Assembly (NCBI GenBank): GCA_026225945.1
Contig: JAMJFZ010000199.1
Span: forward strand, 65,884,501 to 65,948,500
Origin: Cricetomys ansorgei
Taxonomy: Eukaryota > Chordata > Mammalia > Rodentia > Nesomyidae
Length of the DNA: 64,000 nt
Direction of reading: 5' to 3'
Below, piece after piece: positions 1 to 13,401 of the stretch. Each line of letters starts with the position of its first letter. Position 1 is the stretch's first letter. The notes below the pieces were generated by a model, which searched no databases, had not been told where the DNA came from, and worked only from the letters and a program-made list of their open reading frames with translations. The position numbers and the translations under genes were made by a program.

Positions 1-425
1 TTTCTGAGGGAAGTGTCAAGTAAGGAAATGTATGTCAAACCGTGGTTGGCCAAACTTAATGCATCCTTGGATATGGGGTCAGTCTCTAATTGTTTGGAGC
101 CAGAAGTGGTAGACTTTTGGATACAGTAGGACATCTATACATATTGACTCAGAGCAGCTGTGACAGGATGCACTTGTGCAAGACAGAGCAAGACCAAATC
201 TCAGCATGAAGAAGTGATTTAGGCATGAAGTTCTACCCCTAACCAAGCAGCTATTTGCAAATGGTTGTTTATATGAAAGGAAAGGTCAGTTATCTCTAAG
301 AATATAGCCCCTGATAACATGCTCCAATCAGAGACCATATATCTGAGTTGGGCGGGGATGCAAAGGAGGTTCATCAGGGAAGAATTGATGGAAGGAGGGC
401 GATCAAGATACATAAAAAATTCTCA
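1..425 (+). mobile_element. L1 (Lx-type) 3' UTR end, truncated
   Basis: This resembles the rodent Lx-type LINE-1 3' UTR in the sense direction. Seen: a phrase close to accaagcagctatttgcaa at about 241-259, the atagcccctgataac phrase near 304, and the typical terminal stretch (ggaggagttgaagga-like, then gatcaaaatacat-like, then aaattctcaaa) ending near 425. The element runs off the left edge of the window. It has no coding capacity, so the frames called inside it are chance. Family assignment is from memory of the consensus. Confidence 0.7.
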
Positions 426-2625
426 AACTAGTACAAATATATTTACAAGTGAAGAGTAAGTCATGTGATCTCATTTTTAAAATGATCTGTTCTCTGAAAA
501 AATGCTTAAGATATTTTAGTTCACCTACACAGAGCCTGAGGCATCCCCCTTTCTGCTGGACCACCAATAACTGACCTAAAGACACTTTCATTTCCTTTTA
601 GATTTTTGTATACATAATATTTCTATCCATTTGGAGAATATTTTGTGTGTTTCTATCACTGACAGACATATTTTAATATAAATCCTGAGTTCATTGGAAA
701 CGTTTAAAGTATCATTCATTTTTATATAATTCCCTGAATGAAATCTTTTTCATCAACCAGGTCAGGGAAATCATGATTCACTTCCATAACACTCCACAAT
801 TCTACTTCAGCATATGTACAATTAATTCATTAAATTTAGAGATGTAAAATTTTTAAATATGTCCTTTGATTTGTAAATTATAGAGAGGATCTGTACATGT
901 CCAGCTTGATTTGCAATTTCCAATCCATGACAGCTAACATACTTGTAAAATATCTTACATACTTATCCCAAATCCATTTATAAATGTTAGAAGGGTTGCT
1001 ATTAATATTAATTCTTTCCTGTGGCCCCATCATAATTCTCTTGAGAATGTACTAGAAATCTGACTTTTTCATCTGAAGTATATTAAAGTTTGTTCTTGGT
1101 AGGATTAGTTGAAGAATTTAATAACATGTGCTTCTGAAAAGTCTTGTCACTATGAAGATGGTAGTGTGTTATAAAATGTAGTGCATATCATTACAAAGAG
1201 CTAATTTGTGGTGCTTTTTAAGAGTTCAGTTTTACTCCATGCCTTTTCAGTTCTATTTTTATAAATTTTCCTTACACTGGAACTTATTTCAGGATAATTA
1301 ACAGCTGCTTAAGGACATAGATGATGACCTTAGGTTTTATACTATGAAAAACAATTTGCTTACAAAAACAGATATCATATTCAGGTTTTGCAATCCTTTT
1401 TACAGAGATAAGCTGTTTGATCAATGCTATTGATCATGGGTAAGAATCAAGAGGTATAGAGTTAACCTTTGATGTTTATGTGTAATGTGTCATAGAATAT
1501 CCAGGGGCCTGTAACTGAGTATAGATATTCACAGAAACATCTCCTAGACCTAAGAACACATCCCTTTCCCTTGTAAGATAATGAGAAATGGAGAAAGCAT
1601 CAGGTATCTTACCTGTTTACCTTCAATTACTAACAACTCTTCCTGACACCCAGCAACAGAGCTCATTTCTCAGTCTTGTCCTCAGTCCTATGAGCTATAT
1701 GTCACTGTTCTATGTCCTTCTCATTCCTGAATATACTGTGGATGACAGCTCCTGTTCAGATGATGCCATTTCTGTGTTAGATGAGACAATAGCACAGAGA
1801 GAACCATGTGATGACTGTGGGTTTTGTTTTAGCCAGTGTCTCATGAGTAAAGGAAAGCACTAAAGGCAGAGACTTTATGAGCCATCATCAGGAAGGAGAG
1901 CTTTACATTCTTCAGAAGCTGCAAGTAGTCTGAACTCCATCAGACGACAAATGAGAAAAGTAATTTACATTTGCCGAGGAATACGTTTGAAATAGGACAT
2001 GAGATGATAGAATATCCTAAGATATTTTTGTTCAATTATGCTTTGTAATTAAACTAAGACACATAGGCATAATGATAGTAGGAAACTTTAAGAACAAGGA
2101 CCCAGTGGAAGTCTGTTAGTCATGGAACATGCATTTCCACTGGAAGATATTTGTGTTGAGGTTTATGGTATGTTTTATTTACTTGGGCTGTGATCTGCTT
2201 CTTCTCAGTTTTGTTCTGATCCTATTGTAGGACTATTCTGCAACCTGTTTAAAAACCTTCCTTAGTATCCTAGTGATTTCTTCATGGGATTGAACTCTAA
2301 CTTGGTCATCTTATAGCATCATGGATATCTTCTGTTTTTGTAACTGCAAACCATTGTGAGTCTCACCTGGGAGCTGTATTAAGTCTTAATGAGTTTCATT
2401 TTCTAAATGGTGGAAAGATTTCCTGCTGATAAAGTCACTATAGAAAAATAATGTTTGCCCAAAGTGACAGTTGGGAGACAGTTGAACACAATAGATGTAT
2501 TGTGGGAGAACACTCACAATCTTGTCTAAGTGGAAAATGTACTTGATCCCCTCTTTCTGCATCACCAATTCTACTTTTCTCAAATAGCCTTTGCCTTTTC
2601 TAGTCTTTTATTTGACAATTTATCA
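426..2625. other. unrecognised AT-rich DNA
   Basis: No repeat family, exon or RNA gene was recognised. A 91-codon frame at 1588-1863 (+) has no recognisable domain and no supporting gene context, so I treat it as chance. Confidence 0.5.
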
Positions 2626-2652
2626 ATTATATATATATATGTATATATATAA
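2626..2652. repeat. (TA)n microsatellite
   Basis: Short alternating TA tract interrupted by one G. Confidence 0.9.
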
Positions 2653-4690
2653 TATTTTTAGTATTTCTTCTGAAACTAATTGCATATTTGAAATAGTAAA
2701 ATAAATTTACTCATCAATGAAAAGTCACAACACATTCACGCAAATTAGGAGAAATAATATATAGTTTTAAATGTAATTTTGTGCAGTTTTAAATACATTT
2801 CTATTTTCAGTATTTTAATGTCTATCAATTAATATTTTTATTGTATACACAGCACTGAGAATAGATTTGTAGTAAAATTTACTTCCTTGGTGTCTTTTGG
2901 GTCATTTATGTTACTTCTATGCAAAATGCATTCAGAAAACATAACATTTCACGAAGAAAACCTTAACTCATATTTTTTCCTCTACACTGATCCCCAGAAA
3001 TTGGATCCTGGAACAAATATTAATATGACCTTTAAGTCTAATTTAAGAAATGTACAGTAACCATAGCTAATCTTACCTTATATTTATGAGAATTGAGTTG
3101 CATTTACTCAAAACAAATTTATATACTAAAAAAAAACACAGAAACCCAATTTGGAAGATAGTTAAAAATGCTTAAATTTCACATATCTGTCAGACACATC
3201 ACATAGTTTATGATATCTCTAAGTCAGCAGGAAAGAATTAAGTTACCATACCAAGTGTTGATATTTACTGCAAAGATAAAATAACTTGGCATTACATTTA
3301 GAAATTTGCTTTCAAAATTAAATGTGTGGTTGCAGTTGGGTTTTATAAATTGTTCCAGAACTCCAGGATCTCTCTTAATAAGTTCACCACTGTTGTTTGT
3401 GGCTTTGGTTGGGAACCACTGAAATGCATCTCTGTGGTGTGAAATTCTATACCTATACAATATCTGAGGAGGAAGGAAAATCATATAAGGATATGTCTCA
3501 CAAAATATATTTTAAATGTAAATAAACTGGGGCTGAGATATGAATTCTCAGGGAGCTAGGTGCATTTCCTATTCATTTACATTCTTGAATGATTTTCAAT
3601 GTAGCTATATACTCAGTTAAGGTTGTTTCTATTGAGAAAGATATCCTCCTGTCCTTCTGTATTATACTCAGGAACTTCATTTTATTGCTGTCATCTTAGG
3701 ACACTTGATTTTCAGTTTAGTAAAGAGATTTCCTGTCCAATGGCTGGTGTCAAGGTACCCAAGACTCTGCTTATCTTCAGAGAGTTCCATGGGCTTTATG
3801 TGCAATAACTCAGCTGCAGATGAATTCTAGTCTATTGGTGGGTTTTTTCAGAAGAGACAGCTAGCTCTCTGTCTTCTTGTGGGTCCAGTTAGATTTCTAA
3901 CAGTTACCTACAGACATAGCCATCTGATTCTGCATCTACAGCATCCTGGCCAAGCAGTCATTCAAATAAACAAATCAATACTTTGTCTTGGATATAAATT
4001 TCATTTTATATGCTTGACTCTCAAGGATTCCTCAAATTAATATACAATATAATGACCCTAAGTTTGTCTCCATTACATGAATTTTAATTTTAGGCTCAAA
4101 GTGAATTTTCCTAGGGTTTTCTCATTACGTCTGGGTTCTAAAGATCATATATCTATTTCACCCATTGCATCTTTTTCCTCTCAACATGTCTATTAAATAT
4201 TAAGGCCATGTATTTCATAGCAAAAAAGATCAAATGTTTCAAAATCTGTTTATATGTCTTCTAAAACATACAAATAAGTTCATTAAACAGAATCCATTAA
4301 TATTTATTAAGTTAGTTAACTTTTCATTTGTTTTCAATAGCTGGCAAGGAAAAAAAAACTGTCATGCGATTTTGGTTGATTAAGATTGCATCCATTAAGA
4401 ACCTATTCGTTAAGAGATATTCTCTGGAGGCCAATTGGACTTTAAAGCTGTATTTTCTATGATGTAAATTGAAAACATTACTTTACCCTTTGTCTTCTGC
4501 TGTCACATCTTTGACATGGAATGGCTTTTTTCTTCACACACTATGATAACTGAATGAGTTTTCAGAAGTAAATACTTACTTAGCATATGATCTTCTCTGA
4601 ATGTATTAAATGCTAAGAATACAGTAGCTGATAGCTATGATTGTCACTTGGTAGTGCTTCATTAAACACATATAAGAATATATACACATC
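2653..4690. other. unrecognised AT-rich DNA
   Basis: Nothing recognisable beyond short A-rich runs. Open frames at 3224-3484 (-) and 3623-3808 (+) look like chance. Confidence 0.5.
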
Positions 4691-4706
4691 TCTCTTCCTC
4701 CCTCCC

Positions 4707-4780
<74 letters not shown>

Positions 4781-4790
4781 ATACACTACT
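4691..4790. repeat. compound (CT)n-(AC)n microsatellite
   Basis: A pyrimidine block (CCTCCCTC, then TC repeats) to about 4728 switches to about 24 AC units, ending in degenerate ACATAC units. The 68-codon frame across it encodes a His/Thr run and is not a gene. Confidence 0.97.
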
Positions 4791-5044
4791 ACCCAGGTCC
4801 AAAGTCTTCCATTCTTCCCAGATCAAATGCCTCTTTACTTTAATTGATGTCTAATCCCATTCCATGTTATGGATTTCAGGCTAAAATTGTACAGACTATA
4901 TGGAAAGTAGTTATATTGAAAATATTAAAAAAATTGAAGATCATAGCCATAGAGTAACTAAATGACATTATATTTTATAAAAGCACAAAACAATTTTTTT
5001 AAAAATGAGCTATGTAAAATGTGGTAAAATTGTAGGGTTTTGAA

Positions 5045-5090
<46 letters not shown>

Positions 5091-5964
5091 GTTTTAGAAC
5101 AAGCATATGATTTAAAGGTCAGTGAATTCAATGGAAAACATTAAAAATTTCTCAATAACAGTATACAATATATTAGAGTAGAAATGTTGGCAATGAAAAC
5201 AAAATAAGGTTACACATTCCCTTAAACTCAGATCCATCTCCATTGGTACCTTCTAGTCTCCTAGTCTCTTGATTCTCTTTGGTTCCATAATCCCCTTCTC
5301 TATAATTATTTTTAGTTTGACACATTTTCATTCATGATATCACTGAGTCTTTCCACAAATCTATGCCGCAGTTGGATTTGGAGTATTTAATCTATATTTT
5401 GACAGATGAATAAACTGACTCTGCTCAAAAAGATTACAACAGGAAGCCCACCTCAAATTATGTATACCCAAAATTCAATTACATAAATTTGTTTGAAATG
5501 ATTATCATTCTATTGACCGATATACACTAAAATTAAGGAAACAATGGTTCATGTTTCTCAGTCAGCTTAAAGTCCAAATGTGATAAATATACAATTGCAA
5601 AAGACTTGTGAATGTGTAGGTGAGTCTAATGGTGATAGGATCTAGTAGGGGTGGAAGGTGTACTGTGAGGCTGTAATGGTGGTGACTGTTATGGGATGTA
5701 CATTATTTGTTAAGGTATTTAACCTCTCCAACTTCTGTTGACCCAGCTATGGATGCATCATCTTCCTTAGTGCCTTGTAACAGTATCTCTTAGCCTCTAA
5801 CAAAATATAACATAAATAAATGCAATTCTTGATTTCCTTCACATTATATACGTTCCTTGTCTTCTTTTCCTACCCTGTACCTCTAGAACTTTCCTGAGTT
5901 TCTTAGTTTAAGGCTTTGTGGTTCTTTTTTCTCCTTATCACCGTCTATCTACACTTTTGAAATT
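4791..5964. other. unrecognised DNA around an AAT tract
   Basis: No gene or interspersed repeat recognised apart from the AAT microsatellite listed separately. Confidence 0.5.
5045..5089. repeat. (AAT)n microsatellite
   Basis: About 15 perfect trinucleotide units. Confidence 0.97.
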
Positions 5965-6030
5965 CCTCCTTTCTCTCCTCCTCCTCCTCCTTTTCCTTTT
6001 TTCTTTTCTTTGCTTTTCTTTTGTTTTTGG
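5965..6030. repeat. pyrimidine-rich (CTC/CTTTT)n tract
   Basis: CTC repeats grading into T-rich pyrimidine sequence directly upstream of the reversed PB1/B1 fragment. It probably derives from that SINE's A-rich tail read on the other strand. Confidence 0.8.
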
Positions 6031-6122
6031 AACTTACTATGTAGTGAAAGATGGCTTTGAACTCAGAGATCCAGCTGCCTTTGACTCCTGGGTTCTGGCA
6101 TTGAGTATTGCCACCATTCAAA
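6028..6122 (-). mobile_element. B1/PB1 SINE fragment
   Basis: Reads as the reverse complement of a degenerate 7SL-derived rodent SINE. Key phrases: acttactatgtagt, ggctttgaactcagagatcca, and a diverged cctcctgggttctgg-type box. The CT/T-rich run before it fits the SINE tail. It is strongly diverged and incomplete. Confidence 0.65.
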
Positions 6123-8329
6123 TTCTTTAAACTCTTAATGTAGTTTGTCTGAGCCTTGTGTTTTCCTTCTTACCCTCCTCTTCCTCTTATTTTCCCTATG
6201 ATACTAATTTATCATTTATCCTAACTTTCATCCAGTTCCATCAAAAATTTCAGGACCTTCATGTAAGTCTATATCATTATCCTGGTCCTTTTCAACATAC
6301 TTCCATTTATACTGCAGCTCAAATTTCCTAATTCAGCCTATAAACGCCTCTTTACATAATGGTGCTGTCTTCTACCTGGAAAGGTACTTTCCTTTTCTGT
6401 TTTCAGAAAATCCTGTGACCCAGCTAGAGCCCTGAGGTGAGATGCCAAATAGATGTAAGCATGTCTCTTCCTGTAAGCTCTCTACACCCAAGACTACACC
6501 CATTGTCAGAACTCATACTGCATTGTATTCGATTGTGAATTCTACTGTAGAAACAAACTAACAAAACCAAATGAGACAAACTATTTGTGTTTGTTCAAAT
6601 AACTGAAAATAGCACTGGAAACATAACCCACACATCCTTATTACATGAGGAATAAATTAATGACTAAATTGAAGGTAAAAATGAATTAAAGACTGTGTCC
6701 CTAAGTGTGGTTCCTCTATGAAAATTAGCTATTGCATGCAAAAAATGTGATATTCCCTTCAGAGTCAATTAAACAAGAAAAAAATGACAATGTACCATGC
6801 TAAGTATATCCTTTATCCATTAGACCATAATGGGTAAGGTGACCTCTAATTTAAAAATGATACTTTAAAAAGAGCAAAATGATGTACTTAAGGTTTGCAA
6901 CATAAAAATGCCACTGTAATCACCATCTGCACTATGAAACTACTGAGCTAGATTAAGTCTGACATTAACAAGAATTCTAACAAGTCATTACCCAGTGAAA
7001 TCTTCAGTAAAATACAGCAGCTTTGTCTCCTAAAAAACTAATGGGACAACATGTCTTAACAGGACGGAAAAAGGCAGAAATATCTCTTAATACTGTTAGG
7101 TCAAATGCTTTAAAAGAAATACAAAGCATGGGGAAAATGTGAAAGCAAGGATTGTTTTGACTCTTGGAGAACTGGACCTTGGAATCCAGCAATCAATAGA
7201 TGACAGTAGTTCAGTGAAAGGAAAATATCATTGTTGCAAATGTTGTGATATTGTTAGTAGTATTAGTATTATATAAAGTAAATTTTATATTTACCAAACT
7301 AATATTGGTGCTGAGTGGCAGGCACTAGGAATAACTTCTAAAATGCACAGTGTGTTATATGGCTTGATAATACTTCCTTAATGGGAAAGGAATAAAAATT
7401 GAGTCATGCCTAGGGTCTCATAGCTAGTGGAAGACCTGGGAGCTTCTCAAAATTTGCCTGAGTAGATTCTGCACTTTACTACATGTGGAATTGAATGAGT
7501 ATTCTTGGTCTGAGACTGGGCAATTTGCTATGATAATATGGTCACTTAAACTAAGAGGTATCAATGGAAAATTGAAAATGGTAATAGCATTTGGGATACA
7601 AATCATCACACAGGCCATAAGTTACTGAGAATCTACCTTGCCACCATCTCAAAGACATCAAACATAATCACCATTTGGTAACACTTAGACACCATGCTGA
7701 TCTTGACTTAATGGATTACAAAATGAATAGAATCACCTACACAGACCTTATACACAAAAGATTATGGTCATGCATGTGAACTAAATTAATCATTTTAATC
7801 AGACACTAGTCTTAATGTCTACATTATTGGCAATGTAGATGAAGAAGGTGAAATCAAAGGAAGACTTTAGTAAATAATCTGATAAGTTCAGGGCTAGAAA
7901 TATCTACACTTGTCTAATTATATTAAAAATGTCAATCAACAAAAAAGATGATACATACAGTATAAGTGTACATTTTATGTGCGTTCAGAATTTGCCACTT
8001 ACTAAAAACACTTTATTGTACCTGAATGTGCTTATCAATATGCTTTAATGAGCCAAAGAATAAATAATTGAGCTTAGTATTGAATAGACTTAATTGCTGA
8101 GGAGAGCTTCGAGTGAATGAAAAGATCTTCTACTCTTGGACACTATGGGAGAAAATGATACCCCTGAATTTGTTTTTTTTTTATGTCTATTTAGTTCACA
8201 TGCATGACCATAAGTAGCTTGATCTTCATTTTTGACAAGTCGCATTCTTCTTCTTTTTTGTTTAAATAGAATATAAATTATTTAAATGCATTGATTAATG
8301 TTTGCAGCTACTGAATCCTGATGGTAAGA
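6123..8329. other. unrecognised AT-rich DNA
   Basis: No repeat family, coding signal or RNA gene recognised. Small frames at 7004-7192 and 7424-7618 (-) look like chance. Confidence 0.5.
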
Positions 8330-8760
8330 GAAAGTGCAGGGATGAGCCCCTGTGCTAGGCCAGTACCTTGGCCCATAGTACATGTGTGTGTGGCCCTTTA
8401 AATGGCAGATCCTGGCATACCAGTTGAAAAGTCCACCAAAGCAATATGTACTTCCTCTGTCTTTATGGAAATCTTGTTAACCAACATTGGCTACTGGGCC
8501 TTTACTGACCTTTACCCATCCCTCTCTGATTAACAAACTTTTGATAGGAAAATTGAAGTGTCTAGTAAGCATAGGCCAATGCTATTGAACTTCTCTCTTG
8601 TGCACTGCCCTACTTTCTTCATAAAAACTAATTTCCGTCCACAATAAATGGACTCATGACATGAACTCACGGGATCGAGGCATTCTCCAGAGTCTGTTTC
8701 TTGGGCTTGTGACTCTGTGCTACTTACTCCCTTGGAAACTCTGCACCCACAAAAAACCCA
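8330..8760 (+). mobile_element. candidate solitary LTR, family unknown
   Basis: LTR-like grammar is visible. A GC-richer leader is followed by a TATA-like ataaaaac near 8622, then an AATAAA signal near 8643 about 20 bases on, then a T/C/G-rich U5-like stretch with a gtctgtttcttgggc phrase. I cannot define TG...CA ends or a target duplication. This is inference from motif order only. Confidence 0.3.
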
Positions 8761-8948
8761 CAGCTTAATATATTAAAGTTGGGTTCTGGGAAAAATCAGT
8801 ATTCTTGGTAGAAACTGTGATAGTGAAAATACTCATTTATGAAGATACACTATTTTTGTGGTAAAACCACGAAGGAGTAAAAATACAAGTATGCCTTATT
8901 GGGAAATCTAGTGAAATTTACTCATTTGAACTTACTCCTTAACTATTG

Positions 8949-9105
8949 CGATGGTTAACCTTGATTATCATCTGGACAGGATCTGGAACCACCCAGGGAA
9001 TACACATTTGAGCTTGTCTAGGAGGGCATTTCCAGAGATGATTAAATAGGAAGGAAGATCTACCCTTAGAGTAAGTGTTTCCAATCTATGGGTGTCACAG
9101 ACATG
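8949..9105 (+). mobile_element. MaLR (MTE-like) LTR 5' fragment
   Basis: Begins with a gatggttaaccttgatta...ctggacaggat phrase. Continues with gtctaggagggcatttccagag and a diverged accacccagggaa box, matching the 5' third of rodent MTE/MLT1-type LTRs in sense orientation. Similarity fades after about 9105. Confidence 0.6.
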
Positions 9106-9439
9106 AAGAAAAATGGCCAGAAAAAAATGCAGTGTTGCTAAAACAGAAAAACAGTAAAGGAAGAAATTCCAGAGATTAACAGAAAAGGTAGCTGCAGAAG
9201 AAAGCTCACCTGCGCTTACCTCTGTTAGGTTTGCAAAATAGCTCGTGTAGATGCTGAGAGAAATGCATGGCCATACAAAGCAGTTTATTTTCCACAGGTT
9301 ACATACTGACATCAAGGCTGTCCAATTTAAAAAAACAAAACAAAAAAACATGGCAGCCCTGAAAGCTGTCAATGAGGGCCTAACAGGTGTTATCTAGGAG
9401 ATCTCTCTGATTGGTCAGGAACTGAATACTGGATTGGCT
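9106..9439. other. unclassified sequence
   Basis: Contains an A-rich patch at 9328-9350. A 134-codon frame on the minus strand (8968-9372) overlaps the MaLR fragment and is hydrophobic and Cys/Phe-rich. It is likely a chance frame. Confidence 0.4.
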
Positions 9440-9790
9440 CATTATATCTTGCCTGGAAGCAAGGGCTTCTGGGAAAGTGCTTACATAACAGTAAGCAGAG
9501 AGGCAAGGTCAGTGCTACCCACCACTAAGGGGCACCACTAGGGGCGCTGGTCCTCTCAGCCTCCACCAGAAAGCAAGCTCTGAAAAGTCTGTGCAATTAT
9601 AGGGACTTGGCAGAGGAGGGCACTCTGTTGATAAGTCATAAAAGGTCACTGAGACCTCATCTCAGCCTCTTTCTCCCTTCTTGGCTCTCAGAGGCCAGGC
9701 CACAGGGGAAACATGGCACTCCCCTGACCCCATCAACACCAACCCTCAAATAGACTGTCTCCTTTCTTGTAACTATTAGTGTTTCTCAGT
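9440..9790 (+). mobile_element. candidate LTR remnant, family unknown
   Basis: A GC-richer block. It has a TATA-like cataaaagg near 9638, a pyrimidine-rich region, and a degenerate poly(A)-signal-like aaatagactgtctcc near 9748. The order fits an LTR U3-R-U5, but there are no ends or duplications. Low confidence. Confidence 0.2.
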
Positions 9791-11994
9791 TGTAACTCCT
9801 TGTAACATGGAAAGTGAAATATCTACTCTTTAAACTCACTTCTGCAAATATAAATCTGTGAAGTTTGTGAAATGAGTTAAGATACTCACATTCTGCCTTG
9901 ATAATTAGGTTTCCTTTGAAGCCCTTCTGCAGACCAACTCTACATTGGGTCTTCCTTGTTTTTCTTCAATATGGGCCCTCTCATGTTCTGTGTACAGCCC
10001 TGTGATTTCCTGTGTATAATACAATTTTATTATCTACCCAAACATCTTAGTATTTACTTAAAGACTCAAGGAAAACATATGTCTAGTCCTTCTTCTTTTT
10101 TATGCAAAGCTTCAACTGAAATGCTGTCAGTTCTATCCACAAATACCTGCATATTGGTTCTCTCTACCTCCAAATCATAATGAAAACTTGAGCTCCACCT
10201 GTAAAGATACCAGAAATTTCCTCCTGGAGGAAGGAATATAGTCATAACATTCATCATTTCTTTTCTCTAGGACTTATGTTTTATTACCATTGTTTAATCC
10301 TTGAAAACTTCTTTCCCCACATTTATTATTCCTAACTTTGTAGCTGTTTACTGAAGGGGCCAAGGATTATACTTTCCGTACTCACATCACTAGGTTTATA
10401 TATGTTTGACCTTTTAACCTCAACCCAGGAAGAAAATACAGTATATTCACATTAGAAATTCATTTTCATTCTTTAGTGTTAGAAGTTTTAGTTATAAATT
10501 GTTTTTGATAAAATATATGATTAATTTCATGAAATGGATATTGTACAATAAAGCCATCAGTTCTTTAGTATTAATACACTAGACTTTTTAAAAATTCTTA
10601 ACTTGTATTCCCATTGTTTGATACTCTAAAATTCCCACTGTGGTATATGTTATGATTTTTTTTCTCCATTTCACAAGTTAGTCACATAGCCTTAGAGAAG
10701 TTCAGAGAATTTTTAAAGGTCCACAGCTGGTTAGAATCAGCAGTAAATTTCAAAGCTACGTCGTTCAGACTCTGTGATCTGGTTATTGCAATAGTGTCAC
10801 GCTACCACTAATCACTGTGAAATTAGCCTGCCAAGTGCTTTGAACTCAATAATTATACATTTCCTTGCTCCTTTCTAGTATTATAAGAGAGTCTAAGTAC
10901 ATATTTTTTATTCTCTTCCATGAAGAAAATAAAACATTACAATGGCCTTCTGGGAACTTACAAAACAAGGAAAACTTGTTTCAAGTTTTTTTTTTTTTTA
11001 ACTTAACAAAACATAAAACCATAAACCATAAGATTCTCAAAAAAAAATGTCAGAACCAATTTTGTCTCTCACCTTCCCTTAGAGTAGAATTTGGAGTCCA
11101 ATGATCAAGGCAGTAGAAGAGGAAGTGTGCCTTCCAGTCTTCAACACTGCTTAGGGGTTTCCAGGCTGTTAATCAAGAGAATGCCTCATGAAAGAAATTA
11201 GACAGAACCCCCAGCTTCCACTTTCTCTGCATAGAAGAGATGTTCCAGAAATGAAAAATGATTTACATATGATCAAACAGATTAGCTTAAATCAGAAATA
11301 AACATATACAAGTCACCTACAAAGGTGCACATGGCAATTACATATTTTATGTCTAGATATATTGTTCCTATTCTGGCTCCTCAAATTCATCCAATAAGAC
11401 AATGCCCTCCAAAAATAAAGGGACAGACAACTAATGGAACATTTAGTTTTGTAGTGTAATTTGTCCTTTTTAAAAATAAACACAAATAAAATATCAGTGT
11501 GCTATTATATTCAGTAGCCCATCATTTTGACACTGAATATTATACCACTTTGCTGTTATCACAGTTACACATGTGCAAGGTGGTGGATTCAGCTCATTTG
11601 GACCAGCTGTACAGCTGGCTGGCTCTGTTTCTCACCATAGTTGTGAAGCCTGGCTGGGTAGCTCAGATCATCGCAATTCTCACCTTTCATTTGTGTGCAG
11701 TGAGCTATCCTAGGAGTGCTATTATCATTGAAATGACAGGTGGAAGGGAAAGCAGGCCATACAGTGTTTCTGCAGTCTGAGATTGAGAATTGGTGTCATT
11801 TTCCATGGCATTATCTCAGCCAACATAAACATGGTTAAATCCAGAATCAAGTATCTAGGAAAATATTCTGCCAATTTCTGAGAGTGATCAAAAAGGCATT
11901 ACTTCTAACTATCAGAAATGAGTATTTAGGACTTGTGAACTTTTGAAATTTCATATTTTGATACATTTTATAAAATTACTTCCAGTGCAACAGA

Positions 11995-11998
<4 letters not shown>
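9791..11998. other. unrecognised DNA
   Basis: Includes a T run near 10985-11000. No exon or repeat family recognised. The 93-codon frame at 11499-11780 (+) shows no recognisable domain. Confidence 0.5.

Positions 11999-12037
<39 letters not shown>
11999..12037. repeat. (TG)n microsatellite
   Basis: About 19 perfect TG units. Confidence 0.97.
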
Positions 12038-12039
<2 letters not shown>

Positions 12040-12855
12040 TTTAGCAATAACAGATGGCTATTCACATATACTGATATTAAATGAGTGTTATACATTCGTT
12101 TTCCTTAAATCAGAAGAATAAAAGCCTTATTTTTCAATTAATAGTTTCAAAATATTTTTACTTTAACAATGGAGGTAGCATTAATATAGAGACAGACATG
12201 ATGAAACTGAGATAATACAGTTCTCTAGATTAGTGCTTAGTCACATCCATGTCTTCTACTCTCTTAATAGAACACACTGTATATTACCTCTTCTGCTCTT
12301 AAGAGATATAAAATTATGATATGTTTTGTTTGATTTTAATTATATCTATGCCTAAATCTCAATACCCATTTCTGTTCAATCTGGGATTGGTGATACAATT
12401 GTTATGAATATCCAATTGTATGTTGAGTTCATAAGCCTGATACAAAATCTTCACCATGGACTCTGTCAAAGATAACAGCGTTGTGAGCTTACTAGAGGCG
12501 GGGTGAGCATTGGCTGGTGGTTTTGTTGGTTGGTTGCTGTAGTTAGTTAGTGTGATAATTCTTAAAAGAACAAAGGTTGGAGAGAGTGAGTTTATAGATC
12601 ATGAGCTGAAATGCTAGTTTGACTCACTGTCAGCTAGTCCTCTTCAGCCTAAAAAGAGGCTGCAAAGATTTCTACCTTTCTCTCTTTCTATATCAAGGCC
12701 ACTTGCAAAATAGGTGAAGATTTCTGTCTAGCTTTCCTTTCTCTATTCCTAAATTGAGGGTGAAAAATTGTAGCGTACTGCTACAGAATGATGCTTACAG
12801 GCTTGATTTCATTGGCTGATCAGCTACCTTTTCACCATGTCCTCAAACTACTTAC
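12038..12855. other. unrecognised DNA
   Basis: No gene or repeat recognised; a few TTGG/GTTAG minor repeats near 12,520-12,550. Confidence 0.5.
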
Positions 12856-13029
12856 TTGGGAATGGCAAAATCCACAGTGAATTGGACCCTCCTCCATCAA
12901 TTAGTAATCCAGAAAATGACCAAAGACATGCCTACAGGCCAATCTGATGGAGGCAATTCCTCAATTGAAGTTCCTTTTTCTCAGGTTACTCTACTTTATG
13001 TCAAATTGACAAAAAATAACCAGTACACA
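12856..13029 (-). mobile_element. MT-type MaLR LTR fragment
   Basis: Reverse complement of the 5' half of a rodent MT-type LTR. Seen: caattagtaatccagaaaatg, gcctacaggccaatctgatgg, and tatgtcaaattgac. The end is near ccagtacaca, the inverse of the LTR start. The element is truncated at the left. The 72-codon frame covering it is not a gene. Confidence 0.75.
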
Positions 13030-13401
13030 CTACAACTCAGAAAACAGTATTTCAGGAAAAGACATGACTTTTGATCTTCAGTATGTAGGTACAAATAGTG
13101 AAGATACTGGATATTCTATGTTCTGGGATCTGAAATGAATTATGAGGGCTATAGGTACAAAATATGGTAGAAAAATGTTTTCTAGTACTGAGAACATTTA
13201 GCTTATTTCCTAAAAAACACTCAATGTACCTCTTCTCCTACTAATACCCAGTCACTGATTAATCCAGGAACACTGGTAAGACTATCTATATAATCTTGTT
13301 TAATTTTTTATCAAAAGAATGAAAAAGATGTAAAGAACTGTGAAATAACATTGAGTAGATAAGCAGCATGTGCATGTGAATTGTGTTTAAAAGATGCTGG
13401 G

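Noticed and set aside
1588..1863. 91-codon plus frame with a CDDCGFCFSQC-like Cys cluster
   Set aside because: Cluster looks tempting, but there is no family match I can name, no neighbouring exon signal and strong AT-rich context.
8968..9372. 134-codon hydrophobic minus frame
   Set aside because: It overlaps a sense MaLR fragment and A-rich DNA; its Phe/Leu richness follows from the A-rich opposite strand.
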